A stretch of 64,000 nt of DNA from Flemingiibacterium sp045635785 (GCA_045635785.1 JAZTWJ010000052.1:1-64000), one strand, 5' to 3'. Positions 49,971 through 59,648 are shown, counted from the stretch's first letter. Notes: generated by a model from the sequence alone, not told the origin. Program-made: numbers and translations.

Positions 49971-52522
49971 TATTTTTCGTCCTCGCTTGAAGCCTCTGCT
50001 TCATTAGACTCAATGATCGGCGCTTCGTTGGCAGTACCGTTCTCCTCGGATCCTTGATCCTCCGCAGAAGCGTCGCCTTCTTCTTCGGTTGCAACCTTTG
50101 CCACGTTGATGATGGTCGCGCCCTCGGCAAGTCGCATAACAATAACACCGCCTGCGGAACGGCTGTAGAACGGAATACCGCTTACAGGAGTACGGATAAT
50201 GGTGCCCTCGCCTGTGATCAGCAGAATATCATCGGTCTCGCGAACGGCTACAATGCCCGCAAGTGCGCCCGTGCGCTCGTTGATGCCGTGGCACATAACG
50301 CCCTTGACACCGCGACTGTGGGACATGAAGTTATCGAAATCACAGCGTTTGCCGAATCCGTTTTCGGTGATGGTAAGCAGGGATTTTTCCGCATCCACCA
50401 GAACGCATCCGACCACATAATCGTCGCCCGAAAGCTTGATGCCTCGAACACCTCTTGCGGTGCGTCCCATGGAGCGCACATTCGCCTCGTCAAAGCGTGC
50501 GGACATGCCGTTATGGGTTGCGATGATGATGCTGTCATTGCCCATCGTGCGCTTGACAAATACAAGCTCGTCTCCGTCGTCCAGCGAGAGCGCGATCTTA
50601 CCGCCCTTTCTCTGATACTCAAATTCGGAAAGAACCGTCTTTTTGACAATACCCTTCTTTGTGACCATGAGCAGATATTCGTTATCCGCAAATCCCGTGA
50701 CGGAAATTGCCGCCGTTATCTTTTCGCCGGCTTCCAGCGCCAGAATGTTGACGATGTTGGAGCCTTTGGCTGTGCGTCCCGCCTCGGGGATCTGATATAC
50801 CTTGCGGACATGAACCTTGCCCGTGTTGGTGAACATCATGATCATCGAATGGCTGTGGACGACCATAACATCGCTGACCGAATCCTCTTCCTTGGTGGTC
50901 ATGCCGATGATGCCCTTACCGCCGCGCTTTTGGGCGGTATAGGTGTCCGCGGGCTGACGCTTGATATAGCCATCGTGTGTCAGCGTGATGACACAGTTGT
51001 GGCGCTCGATGAGATCTTCATAAACGATGTCATCTTCCGCAGCCACAAGCTCGGTGCGGCGCGGATCGGCGAATCTCGCCTTGATCTCTAACATTTCGTC
51101 CTTGATAATCTGCTTGATCTTGCCTTCGTCCGCAAGAATGGCTTCAAGTTCGCCAATCATTTCATACAGTTTTGCAAGACGTTCCTCGATCTTCTGGCGT
51201 TCCATGCCGGAAAGACGTCCAAGCGTCATTTCCACAATCGCCTGCGCCTGAATATCGGTCAGACCAAAGCGATTCATCAGCTGCACCTTTGCATCGCCAA
51301 CAGATGCGCTGGCACGGATGATGCGGATGACCTCCTCGATGTTGTCGATGGCGATTTTATAGCCTTCAAAAATATGTGCTTCGCGCTTTGCTTTTTCGAG
51401 ATCGAAGGCAACGCGGCGCGTGATGACATCCTCTTGATGCTCGATATAATACTTGAGGATCTGCTTTAGATTCAAAACCTTCGGCACATTATCCACAAGT
51501 GCCAGCAGATTGATGGCGCAGGTATCCTGCAGCTGCGAATATTTGTACAGCTGATTGAGAATGATCTGTCCGTTTGCATCGCGGCGGTATTCGATAACAA
51601 TACGCATACCGTCTCTGCCCGACTCGTCGCGAACGTCGGTGATACCCTCAATTCGCTTGTCGCGCACAAGGAAACCGATGGATTCCACAAGAAGGCTCTT
51701 GTTGACCTGATAGGGGATTTCCGTTACGATAATGCGGTGCTTATCCTCCTCGATCTGGCACTTGGAGCGCACCATGACTCTACCCTTACCCGTGGTATAG
51801 GCTTCATAAATGCCGTTGGAGCCGTAAAGCGTTGCGCCGGTGGGAAAATCGGGGCCCTTGATAAACTGCATCAGATCCTTGATGGAGCAATCGGGATTTT
51901 CCATCTGATAAATGGCGCCGTCAATGACCTCGCCCAGATTATGGGGCGGAATATTGGTCGCCATACCGACGGCAATACCGATGGAACCGTTGACCAGCAG
52001 ATTGGGGAAGCGGGACGGAAGAACCGTCGGCTCCTTGAGGCTGTTGTCAAAGTTCGGTGCAAAATCCACCACATTCTTGTCGATGTCGGACATCATTTCG
52101 TTGGCAAGTCTTGCCAGACGCGCTTCCGTATAACGGTAAGCCGCCGCAGGGTCGCCATCCACCGAACCGAAGTTACCCTGACCTTCAATCAACGTATAAC
52201 GCAGGGAGAAGGGCTGGGCAAGGCGTACCATACTGTCATAAACAGCGGAGTCGCCGTGGGGATGGTACCGACCGAGCACATTACCGACGGTGGTAGCAGA
52301 CTTGCGGAATTCCTTGTCATAGGTCAACTTATCCTCATACATTGCATAGAGAATGCGGCGGTGGACCGGCTTCAATCCATCGCGAACATCCGGCAATGCA
52401 CGGGACATGATAACGCTCATGGAATAGGCAATGAACGAATTTTTGACCTCTTGGTCCATTTCAATGCCAACAATTTTCTGATTGGGAAATTCCAGATTTT
52501 CTTGTTTTTCTTTGTTATCCAT
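49970..52522 (-). CDS. gyrA: DNA gyrase subunit A
   Basis: 850 aa. The winged-helix/tower part has the catalytic Tyr in PAAAYRYTEARL (about 130). The quinolone region HPHGDSAVYDSMVRLAQPF carries the wild-type Ser and Asp. The C-terminal beta-pinwheel includes the GyrA box-like QKRGGKGIIG and ends with a long acidic tail. It nicks and rejoins DNA in negative supercoiling. It is 276 bp downstream of gyrB, a gap that holds DnaA boxes. Confidence 0.98.
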   Translation of the reverse strand: MDNKEKQENLEFPNQKIVGIEMDQEVKNSFIAYSMSVIMSRALPDVRDGLKPVHRRILYAMYEDKLTYDKEFRKSATTVGNVLGRYHPHGDSAVYDSMVRLAQPFSLRYTLIEGQGNFGSVDGDPAAAYRYTEARLARLANEMMSDIDKNVVDFAPNFDNSLKEPTVLPSRFPNLLVNGSIGIAVGMATNIPPHNLGEVIDGAIYQMENPDCSIKDLMQFIKGPDFPTGATLYGSNGIYEAYTTGKGRVMVRSKCQIEEDKHRIIVTEIPYQVNKSLLVESIGFLVRDKRIEGITDVRDESGRDGMRIVIEYRRDANGQIILNQLYKYSQLQDTCAINLLALVDNVPKVLNLKQILKYYIEHQEDVITRRVAFDLEKAKREAHIFEGYKIAIDNIEEVIRIIRASASVGDAKVQLMNRFGLTDIQAQAIVEMTLGRLSGMERQKIEERLAKLYEMIGELEAILADEGKIKQIIKDEMLEIKARFADPRRTELVAAEDDIVYEDLIERHNCVITLTHDGYIKRQPADTYTAQKRGGKGIIGMTTKEEDSVSDVMVVHSHSMIMMFTNTGKVHVRKVYQIPEAGRTAKGSNIVNILALEAGEKITAAISVTGFADNEYLLMVTKKGIVKKTVLSEFEYQRKGGKIALSLDDGDELVFVKRTMGNDSIIIATHNGMSARFDEANVRSMGRTARGVRGIKLSGDDYVVGCVLVDAEKSLLTITENGFGKRCDFDNFMSHSRGVKGVMCHGINERTGALAGIVAVRETDDILLITGEGTIIRTPVSGIPFYSRSAGGVIVMRLAEGATIINVAKVATEEEGDASAEDQGSEENGTANEAPIIESNEAEASSEDEK

Positions 52523-52798
52523 TATGTTCCTCGTTTATTTTCGGTGAAATAACCCTGTGGATATTCTCACCCATTCTCATGTGGAATCGCCATGATCCCA
52601 TAGGTTTCCAACATATGCCCGTCATGCTGTCAAACTGTTTTTTTCAAAGCGATCAGTTCTGATTTTTCCTGCTATATTCAGGCATTTCAGTTATTTTAGA
52701 TTTTTATTTTCAAACGATTGTTTTGCGAGTTTTCCACAGGCTTATGCACAAACTGTGGATTTTTTGTACACGTTTATATTTTTGTAGAAAATTTTTGA
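52523..52798. other. gyrB-gyrA spacer with DnaA-box cluster
   Basis: Non-coding, AT-rich. DnaA-box-like 9-mers: TGTGGATAT (52556), TGTGGAATC (52580), TTTTCCACA (52730), TTATGCACA (52742) and TGTGGATTT (52754). The last three are within 33 bp. Compare the consensus TTATCCACA / TGTGGATAA. It may titrate DnaA or regulate gyrA; it lacks an evident DnaA-trio element. Confidence 0.6.
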
Positions 52799-54778
52799 TC
52801 AGATATCAAGATTGGTCGCATAGACCGCGTTCTTTTCGATGAATTCGCGGCGCGGCTCCACCTTGTCACCCATGAGGATGGAGAAGGTTTCGTCACAAGC
52901 GATGGCATCCTCAATGTTGACCTTGAGAAGCGTACGGGTTTCGGGGTCCATGGTGGTTTCCCAAAGCTGATCCGCATTCATTTCACCAAGACCTTTATAG
53001 CGGCTGGTCTTGACATTGTCGCCAAGCTCCGCCAAAATGGTGTCTCGCTCCGCATCGGAATATGCGTAGAAATTCTTTTTGCCCTTTGTCAGCTTGTAAA
53101 GCGGCGGCTGGGCAAGATAAACATGCCCTTCCTCGATGAGCTGGCGCATATGACGGAAGAAGAAGGTAAGCAGCAAAATTCGAATATGAGAGCCGTCCAC
53201 GTCCGCATCGGCCATCAGAATGATTTTGCCGTAACGGAGCTTTGCAATGTCAAATTCCTCACCGATACCGCAACCAAGCGCCTGAATAATCGGAATGAGG
53301 GATGTGTTCGTGTAAACCTTATCAAGACGGCTTTTTTCCACGTTCAGCACCTTTCCGCGCAGCGGAAGGATGGCTTGGAACTTGGAATTTCTACCCGTCT
53401 TTGCAGAACCGCCTGCAGAATCACCCTCGACCAAATAAAGCTCGGTCACTTCCACACTGCGCTCCTGACAGTCCGCCAGCTTTCCGGGAAGGGTGGAGCC
53501 TTCCAATACGCTCTTGCGGCGGGTAAGCTCGCGTGCTTTTCTCGCCGCCTCTCTTGCACGGGATGCGGCAAGGGATTTTTCGATGATCGCCCTTGCGGTA
53601 GAGGGATTTTCTTCAAAATATTCGGACAGCTTTTCAGAAACGATACCCGCCACCAGCGTTCGCATCTCTGAATTGCCGAGTTTAGCCTTTGTCTGGCTTT
53701 CAAACTGCGCATCCGTCAGCTTAACGCTGATGATGGCGCAAATTCCCTCGCGGGTATCCTCGCCCGAAAGATTTTTGTCATCTGCCTTCAGAATATTATG
53801 CTTGCGGGCATAATCGTTGAGTACATTTGTCAGAGCCTGCTTGAAGCCCGTCTCATGGGTTCCGCCTTCGATGGTGTGCATGTTGTTGGCAAAGGACATG
53901 AGGGTTTCGTTATAGCTGTCATTATACTGAATGGCGACTTCACCGATGGCATCGTTCTTTTCACCGCGCATGTAAATGACTTCGGGATGGATCATTGCGA
54001 GTCTGCGCGCATTATTGAGATGCTCTACAAAGCTGCGGATACCGCCCTCGTAGCAAAGCACGACTTCCTCCGGTCCGAATTTGGGTGCGGGGGTGTCGCC
54101 GGATTCCTCGTCAGATGCATTTTCTTCCTCTGCCTTCAAGCCACGCTCGTCACGCAGAATGATCTTCACACCGGCATTGAGGAATGCCTGCTCACGCAGA
54201 CGGTTTAACACCGTCTGATATTCAAATACGGTTTCCTCGAAAATGGTGGAATCAGGCATAAAGCGCACATACAGACCGTGCGCTCCGTCAGAAGAGCCCA
54301 CATGCTTGAAGGGACGCGCCACCTTACCGTATTCAAAACGCTCGGTATAACGGTTGCCGTCATAGCAATTGTCGATCTCTACCCATTCGGAAAGAGCGTT
54401 TACAACAGATGCGCCTACGCCATGCAGACCGCCCGCGATCTTGTAGCCCTCGCCGCCGAATTTTCCTCCCGCATGCAAAACGGTGTAAACCACCTCCAGC
54501 GTGGGAATGCCCATTTTGGGATGGATTCCCGCGGGAATGCCGCGTCCGTTGTCCTGCACCGAAACGCTGTTGTCGGGATACAGCGTCACCACGATGGATT
54601 CGCAGTATCCTGCCAATGCCTCGTCGATGGCGTTATCCACGATCTCATATACCAGATGATGCAAACCGCGGCTTGAAGTGGAGCCGATGTACATACCCGG
54701 ACGCTTTCTGACAGCCTCCAGACCTTCTAACACCTGTATTTGGTTTTCGTCATAATGATTCTGTTTTTGTTCTGACAT
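52799..54778 (-). CDS. gyrB: DNA gyrase subunit B
   Basis: 659 aa. The GHKL ATPase has VLEGLEAVRKRPGMYIGSTSSRGLHHLVYEIVDNAIDEALAGY (Asn and Asp ATP residues), NGRGIPAG and LHGVGASVVNALSE. The TOPRIM part has LVEGDSAGGSAKTGRNSKFQAILPLRGKVLNVEK and MADADVDGSHI (metal Asp). It is preceded by a terminator-like hairpin at 54782-54811, and the Shine-Dalgarno is only AAGGA adjacent to the ATG or GGGG farther away. Confidence 0.98.
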   Translation of the reverse strand: MSEQKQNHYDENQIQVLEGLEAVRKRPGMYIGSTSSRGLHHLVYEIVDNAIDEALAGYCESIVVTLYPDNSVSVQDNGRGIPAGIHPKMGIPTLEVVYTVLHAGGKFGGEGYKIAGGLHGVGASVVNALSEWVEIDNCYDGNRYTERFEYGKVARPFKHVGSSDGAHGLYVRFMPDSTIFEETVFEYQTVLNRLREQAFLNAGVKIILRDERGLKAEEENASDEESGDTPAPKFGPEEVVLCYEGGIRSFVEHLNNARRLAMIHPEVIYMRGEKNDAIGEVAIQYNDSYNETLMSFANNMHTIEGGTHETGFKQALTNVLNDYARKHNILKADDKNLSGEDTREGICAIISVKLTDAQFESQTKAKLGNSEMRTLVAGIVSEKLSEYFEENPSTARAIIEKSLAASRAREAARKARELTRRKSVLEGSTLPGKLADCQERSVEVTELYLVEGDSAGGSAKTGRNSKFQAILPLRGKVLNVEKSRLDKVYTNTSLIPIIQALGCGIGEEFDIAKLRYGKIILMADADVDGSHIRILLLTFFFRHMRQLIEEGHVYLAQPPLYKLTKGKKNFYAYSDAERDTILAELGDNVKTSRYKGLGEMNADQLWETTMDPETRTLLKVNIEDAIACDETFSILMGDKVEPRREFIEKNAVYATNLDI

Positions 54779-54781
54779 TCC

Positions 54782-54811
54782 TTAAAAACCCCGCGGCATC
54801 ATTTGCCGCGT
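54782..54811 (-). terminator. hairpin with T tract just before the gyrB start (possible attenuator)
   Basis: On the minus strand ACGCGGCA / TGCCGCGGGG is followed directly by TTTTTAAGGA and the gyrB ATG at 54778. It has the form of an intrinsic terminator between remB and gyrB. Confidence 0.6.
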
Positions 54812-54835
54812 CCTTTCAAATTTTGCCTGTAATAT

Positions 54836-55099
54836 TCAAACTCCAAACCCTGCATGAATCCTTCCAATCAGCGCAGAGGAGGATATTTGGGATACATATA
54901 CGATGGTTTTTCCTTTTTCCTTGCATGTAACGATAAAGGATTTTGGAATTTCCTCTTTGATGTTCACCATGCGATCTTCCTTTTCGGCGGCGCGCAGATA
55001 CTCTCTAGTGGCAGGCGCCATTGTGGCAGTATCCATATCAAAGATACCGAGAATATCCCGTTTTCGAATGATCCTGTTGTTTCCCGCATGCACATACAT
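54836..55099 (-). CDS. remB: RemB/YaaB-like DUF370 protein
   Basis: 87 aa. MYVHAGNNRIIRKRDILGIFDMDTATMAP is the typical N-terminus of the DUF370 family, and FIVTCKEKGKTIVYVSQISSSAL supplies the core. In Bacillus RemB/YaaB lies between recF and gyrB, as here; its relative RemA activates matrix operons. The role of this copy is inferred. Confidence 0.9.
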   Translation of the reverse strand: MYVHAGNNRIIRKRDILGIFDMDTATMAPATREYLRAAEKEDRMVNIKEEIPKSFIVTCKEKGKTIVYVSQISSSALIGRIHAGFGV

Positions 55100-55113
55100 G
55101 GAAAAAAGCTCCT

Positions 55114-56238
55114 TTATTTTCTTGGCGTATAGACACCGTTTTCTACATGAATAAACGTGGCATCGGATTCCACAGGAGGCGGTGTACAGGTGGTCATAAT
55201 CACCTGTCGGTCCGTCAGCCTCGACAACAAAAACTTTTGTCTGCGCGGATCCAGCTCCGATAACACATCATCAAACAGGAATACCGGATATTCTCCCGAA
55301 TATTCCATGGAAATTTCTCCTTCACCTAACTTCATTGCCAAAGCCAGCGATCGCTGTTGCCCCTGTGAAGCGAATACACGCGCCTCTCTGCCCTCTAAAA
55401 AGATTTCGATGTCATCCTTATGGGAACCGTACAACGTGGCTCCTGCGGCGATCTCGCGCTCTGTATTCGATGTCAGAAGGGTTCGATATTGCTCAAAAGC
55501 TTCCATCTCGGTCAAGCGGTCGTCAATCTTCAGCGAATTTTTATATTTTAGGGAAGGCTTTTCAAGACAGCCTTCGTCTCCACTTTGGGAAAGCTCTTCA
55601 AAAAAGCGATGGACAAAATCATCAAGCCGACTCACATATTCGCATCTTGTTAGACGGATGAGCGCCGCTTCTTTAGCAAGCTGTTCCGATAGAATTTCAA
55701 GCAAAGCCGCTTCACCGGAATGATCCGCAAGCTGTTTAAGAAGAGCATTTCGCTCGAGCAGGATCTTATGATATCGCTGAAGTGATCGCAAATACAGCGG
55801 ACGAAGCTGACAGAGAGCGATATCCATAAAAGCTCGTCTCTCCGCCGGTCCTGCCTTTACGATCGCAAGATGCTCGGGACAAAACAGAACTGCACGGAAT
55901 ACGCCGAGAAGCTCGGATATCCTTGTCAGCGGAACACCGTTTTTTGTGCAGCTGCGGCGCTTGCTTGATTCGGCATACGCTTTGAAGGTCAACTGCTGCT
56001 CTCTGCGATGATCAAGCATCGACAACCCCACTTCAAAAAAGGGATCACCAAATCTCACCATATCCCGTTCCCTTGACGTGCGGAAGCTCTTACCGCTCGC
56101 CATGAGATAAATGCCCTCCAGAGCATTGGTTTTTCCCTCGGCATTGTTGCCGATCAATACATTGACACCGGGGGATAGGCGAATTTCTGCCTCGACGATG
56201 TTGCGGAAGCTTTTGTAAGTGACGCTTTCGGCGATCAT
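55114..56238 (-). CDS. recF: DNA replication and repair protein RecF
   Basis: 374 aa SMC-like ATPase. Walker A VLIGNNAEGKTNALEGIY (about 29-46), signature-like FASQGQQRSLALAMKLGE, and Walker B YPVFLFDDVLSELDPRR. It loads RecA at gaps with RecO/RecR. The ATG overlaps the dnaN stop (ATGA). The small S4-domain gene yaaA that lies between dnaN and recF in Bacillus is missing. Confidence 0.97.
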   Translation of the reverse strand: MIAESVTYKSFRNIVEAEIRLSPGVNVLIGNNAEGKTNALEGIYLMASGKSFRTSRERDMVRFGDPFFEVGLSMLDHRREQQLTFKAYAESSKRRSCTKNGVPLTRISELLGVFRAVLFCPEHLAIVKAGPAERRAFMDIALCQLRPLYLRSLQRYHKILLERNALLKQLADHSGEAALLEILSEQLAKEAALIRLTRCEYVSRLDDFVHRFFEELSQSGDEGCLEKPSLKYKNSLKIDDRLTEMEAFEQYRTLLTSNTEREIAAGATLYGSHKDDIEIFLEGREARVFASQGQQRSLALAMKLGEGEISMEYSGEYPVFLFDDVLSELDPRRQKFLLSRLTDRQVIMTTCTPPPVESDATFIHVENGVYTPRK

Positions 56239-57368
56239 TTCATCTTGCAGGGCAGAACGAGGAAGATAAATTTGTCATCATCACTTGCATCAATGGGCTC
56301 GATCACCATGCTGATGAAGGGGCTGGAAAGCGATAACCGCAGTTTGTCGCTCATGGATGCCTTCAGTGCATCGGTGAGATAGCGGCAATTGAAGCCGATC
56401 TCAATTTCGCCGCCTTCATGGGAGGTGGTGATCTCATCATGAACCTTACCATTGACCGAAACAGAGGTGATGTTGAGCTTGTTATCAGCAAAATGACAGC
56501 GCGCAAGGGATTTATTCTTTCCTGCGGAATCGTCTGTCACCAGCGAAGCGCGCTCAATGGCGCCCGCAAACAGATCGGTGTCGATCTCTACAAAAATCGT
56601 GCTGTTTTTGGGAATAATGCGCTCGTAATCAATGTATTCGCCCTCGATCAGACGAGAGAAAAATACGATATTTTTCTTTTCAAAGCGGAAGATCACCTGC
56701 TTGCGGCTCACGTTGATGGAAACATCCTCATCCGCATCAGTGAGCAGCTTAACGACTTCGCTGAGTGTTCTTCCCGGAACAACAAAGGATGTATCGAGAT
56801 CATCCGCATTGTTAAGATCGCAGGTCTTTTCACGAATCGCAAGACGGAAGCTGTCGCATCCGACGGAAGTGATATGATTGCCCTTCAAACGGAAATACGC
56901 ACCGTTAAAGGTGGGACGCGCATCGTTTTGCGCCACCGCAAAGAGGACTTGATTGATGATGCTCTTTAAGTCGCCCTGCTTGATGGTAAAGCCGTTGACA
57001 TTCGAAATATCGGGAAGGGTGGGAAATTCCTTGGCATCTATGCCGTTCAGCTCAAATTCAGAGCTGCCACTGGAAATTTTGACACGGTAATACGCATCGG
57101 TTTCAAGTTCAATGACGCCTGCCGGCATCAATTTAATAATGGAATAAAGACTTTGTGCATTGATGATGCAGGAGCCGGGTTCAACGATCTCCGCTTCCAC
57201 CTCAATACGCATACCTTTTTCTAAATCATAGGAGATCAGAACAGCCTTTTCGCCTTCACAGTTGATCAAAATGCCTTCCACGGAAGTGATGGTATTTTTT
57301 GAAGAAACGCTGTACATGGCAGTACCGACAGCGTCAAGAAGCAGCGGACGGGTAAATCTGATTTTCAT
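56235..57368 (-). CDS. dnaN: DNA polymerase III beta subunit (sliding clamp)
   Basis: 377 aa. Three clamp domains; MKIRFTRPLLLDAVGTAMYSVSSKNTI at the N-terminus, GVDSFRLAI-like SVGCDSFRLAIREKT in the middle, and the C-terminal FLVLPCKMK (usual LxMPxR-type end). It has no Shine-Dalgarno of note (GGGAAACCATT). The promoter is within the origin DNA, with a likely -10 TATAAA near 57411-57419. Confidence 0.98.
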   Translation of the reverse strand: MKIRFTRPLLLDAVGTAMYSVSSKNTITSVEGILINCEGEKAVLISYDLEKGMRIEVEAEIVEPGSCIINAQSLYSIIKLMPAGVIELETDAYYRVKISSGSSEFELNGIDAKEFPTLPDISNVNGFTIKQGDLKSIINQVLFAVAQNDARPTFNGAYFRLKGNHITSVGCDSFRLAIREKTCDLNNADDLDTSFVVPGRTLSEVVKLLTDADEDVSINVSRKQVIFRFEKKNIVFFSRLIEGEYIDYERIIPKNSTIFVEIDTDLFAGAIERASLVTDDSAGKNKSLARCHFADNKLNITSVSVNGKVHDEITTSHEGGEIEIGFNCRYLTDALKASMSDKLRLSLSSPFISMVIEPIDASDDDKFIFLVLPCKMK

Positions 57369-57907
57369 AATGGTTTCCCAACGAGCGTGAAGAGATATTT
57401 CACGTCGAATCCTTTATACTAAAATTAAAAAATAAAAAGAAAATAATAATTATTTTAGTAGCAGCAGTAGTAGGCATTGTTGCTACTGTGGAAAGAGAGG
57501 GTTTATCAAATCCTGTCTGACAAAATCCATAATAAAATTTTTAATTTTGCTGTGGGGATCGCGTTATAAAATTGTGGATGATTTTAACAGTCCGGTCGAT
57601 GAAAAACAGGCTGTTGACGAATGTGGAAATTTTTCTGTTGGAATGTGGATATTTCTGTGAATAAAAGAAAGGGAAAACAAATCAAAGAAAAAATTGTGGA
57701 AAAACGATTTGTTGACAACATGCAAAGCGTTGGAATAAAAAGCCACATTGTTTTCTATTTTTTGACAGGGTGTTTCTTTTTTATCCACATGCAAAAAGAA
57801 CGGTCATAGGGACTGTTTTTCGGATTGCGCACAACTTTTCCACAAAATTAACAACAAGTTGTTGAAAAGTCGTTTATAACTTCAATATTGATGTTGAAAG
57901 CTCGGTA
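57369..57907. other. oriC, chromosomal replication origin
   Basis: 539 bp between dnaN and dnaA. From the dnaN side there is an AT-rich unwinding zone (57419-57456). The six triplets TAG TAG CAG CAG TAG TAG (57456-57473) follow, being DnaA-trios (3'-GAT/GAC). DnaA-box-like 9-mers are at 57487, 57573, 57622, 57644 (TGTGGATAT), 57695, 57781 (perfect TTATCCACA) and 57836 (TTTTCCACA). Order and polarity (AT-rich, trios, box) match the unwinding element of Bacillus. Short open frames in the region are not genes. Confidence 0.92.
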
Positions 57908-59332
57908 TCAGCCTCTGATCTCCTTCATCAGCTCATTCACATCCGCATCCGTTTGGGTGTTGGCACCCAGCTCCTTCTCCGCGGTTTTCAGAGAGGAAAT
58001 GATGGTGGAATGGTCGCGCTTGAGAAGCTTGCCGATTTGCGGCAGGGACATATCCGTTATCTTACGGAGCAGATAAATGGCGATATGTCGTGCGTAAGCA
58101 ATTTCCTTTGTACGCTTGGAGCCCTTGAGATCCTCCACGGAAACGGAATATTTTTTTGCCACGGCTTCAAGGATACGGTCGATGGTAATGGATACGGGCT
58201 GATCGCCTGTCATCAAATCGGAAACGGAGCTCTTTGCAAGCTCAATGGTGATGGGCGCGCCGGTCAGAAGACTGAGTGCGCCTAATTTTTTGATGGCGCC
58301 CTCCATCTGACGGATGTTGCTCTTGAGATTTTCGCCCAGATAATTGATGACCTCATTGGAAAGCTCAATATTCATGGAAATCGCCTTCTTTTTGAGAATA
58401 GCGGCGCGAAGATCCGCATCCGGCGGTTGAATATCGGCGGTGATTCCCCATTCAAAGCGGGTTTTCAGTCTCTCCTCCAGCGTTTTGATGTCGCGGGGCG
58501 GACGGTCGGAGGTGAGGATGATCTGCTTGTGATCCTCATACAGCGCGTTGAAGGTATGGAAAAATTCCTCCTGAGTCGCATCGCGTCCGGCAATGAACTG
58601 CACGTCGTCGATGAGAAGCACATCCGCGGTGCGATATTTTTCGCGGAACTGCTCGGGCACCTTCTTTGCGATGCTGTCCACCATTTGATTGGTGAATTCC
58701 TCGCCCTTGACGTAGATGATCTTCAGCTCCGGTCTGGTTTCGCGAATGCGATTGATGATGGCATACAAAAGGTGGGTTTTGCCAAGTCCGCTGGAGCCGT
58801 AGATAAACAGCGGATTATAAGTATAATTTTCGGGATTTGCTTGGCAGGTGGGCTCGTTGGCGACCGCCACGGAAGCGGCATGTGCAAATTTGTTGGAGCT
58901 GCCGACGATGAAGTTGTCGAAGGTATATTCGTTCTGATGAATCTGCGGCTGACCGGCTTTTTGAGAATCGCTGTCATTGCCGTCAACCGAAGCGGGAGCA
59001 CCGAACTGCGGCAGATCGGCAAGATTGACCGCCTCGGGCACGTCGCCGATGTTTTGCACATATTTTGCATATTCCAGCGGATCGCTGGTTTTGTCCACAA
59101 TGATAACATTAACGGTGAATCCGACCACCTTGGTAAATGCATCGGTGATGGAATCAATATATTTGCTTTTGAGAATGGTATACTTAAAGGGCATATCGCA
59201 AACGATCACTGCCATGGTATCGGTAAATTCGGTCAGAGTCAGGCTGGCAAACCAAAGATCCGACACAAGCTTGCCGTATTTTTCCGTCAGCTCGCTCAAA
59301 ACCCGATCCCATATTTCATTGAAGGGCTGCAT
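57908..59332 (-). CDS. dnaA: chromosomal replication initiator protein DnaA
   Basis: 474 aa. Domain I MQPFNEIWDRVLSELTEKYG; domain III AAA+ with Walker A YGSSGLGKTHLLYAI and Walker B VLLIDDVQFIAGRDATQEEFFH; domain IV with ARHIAIYLLRKITDMSLPQIG and KRDHSTIIS (DnaA-box contacts). Promoter TTGAAA (59427-59432) and TATAAT (59404-59409), and GAAAGGAATTCTCAA, support the start. Confidence 0.99.
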   Translation of the reverse strand: MQPFNEIWDRVLSELTEKYGKLVSDLWFASLTLTEFTDTMAVIVCDMPFKYTILKSKYIDSITDAFTKVVGFTVNVIIVDKTSDPLEYAKYVQNIGDVPEAVNLADLPQFGAPASVDGNDSDSQKAGQPQIHQNEYTFDNFIVGSSNKFAHAASVAVANEPTCQANPENYTYNPLFIYGSSGLGKTHLLYAIINRIRETRPELKIIYVKGEEFTNQMVDSIAKKVPEQFREKYRTADVLLIDDVQFIAGRDATQEEFFHTFNALYEDHKQIILTSDRPPRDIKTLEERLKTRFEWGITADIQPPDADLRAAILKKKAISMNIELSNEVINYLGENLKSNIRQMEGAIKKLGALSLLTGAPITIELAKSSVSDLMTGDQPVSITIDRILEAVAKKYSVSVEDLKGSKRTKEIAYARHIAIYLLRKITDMSLPQIGKLLKRDHSTIISSLKTAEKELGANTQTDADVNELMKEIRG

Positions 59333-59403
59333 TTGAGAATTCCTTTCTGTTATAACATACGGTTTTTGCGAAAAAACTACATATAATATATATAGTTATA
59401 TTT

Positions 59404-59432
59404 ATTATATCATAGAATGATTAAAATTTCAA
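59404..59432 (-). promoter_or_regulatory. dnaA promoter
   Basis: Minus-strand TTGAAA (59427-59432) and TATAAT (59404-59409), 17-bp spacer. No DnaA box was found in the dnaA-rpmH spacer, so autoregulation is not obvious from sequence. Confidence 0.8.
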
Positions 59433-59558
59433 GTCTTTCGATGAAAAAATGAGCCTTAAAAACAACATTTTTCAAAGATTTTTTAAGATATATTAAAATC
59501 GCCGTTTTCGGTCTTTATAAAAAGTTTTTATAAAAAATAAGTTTTTTTCGAAAAGCCC

Positions 59559-59588
59559 TTGACAAATACCATTGCAATTGTGTATAAT
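59559..59588 (+). promoter_or_regulatory. rpmH operon promoter
   Basis: TTGACA (59559-59564) and TATAAT (59583-59588), 18-bp spacer. It leaves a leader of about 135 nt before rpmH. The spacer 59333-59730 otherwise contains the divergent dnaA promoter and AT-rich DNA. Confidence 0.85.
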
Positions 59589-59648
59589 ATTAAGTGTTAT
59601 TGTGTGAATTTGTATTCATTGAGAATTACAATCCATATTTAAGAGCAT

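Noticed and set aside
57392..57410. parS-like ATTTCACGTCGAAT next to dnaN
   Set aside because: Only the left half matches parS; the right half (GTCGAAT) does not.
57564..57809. Short open frames in the dnaN-dnaA gap
   Set aside because: They cover the DnaA boxes of oriC, have no homology pattern and no ribosome sites.
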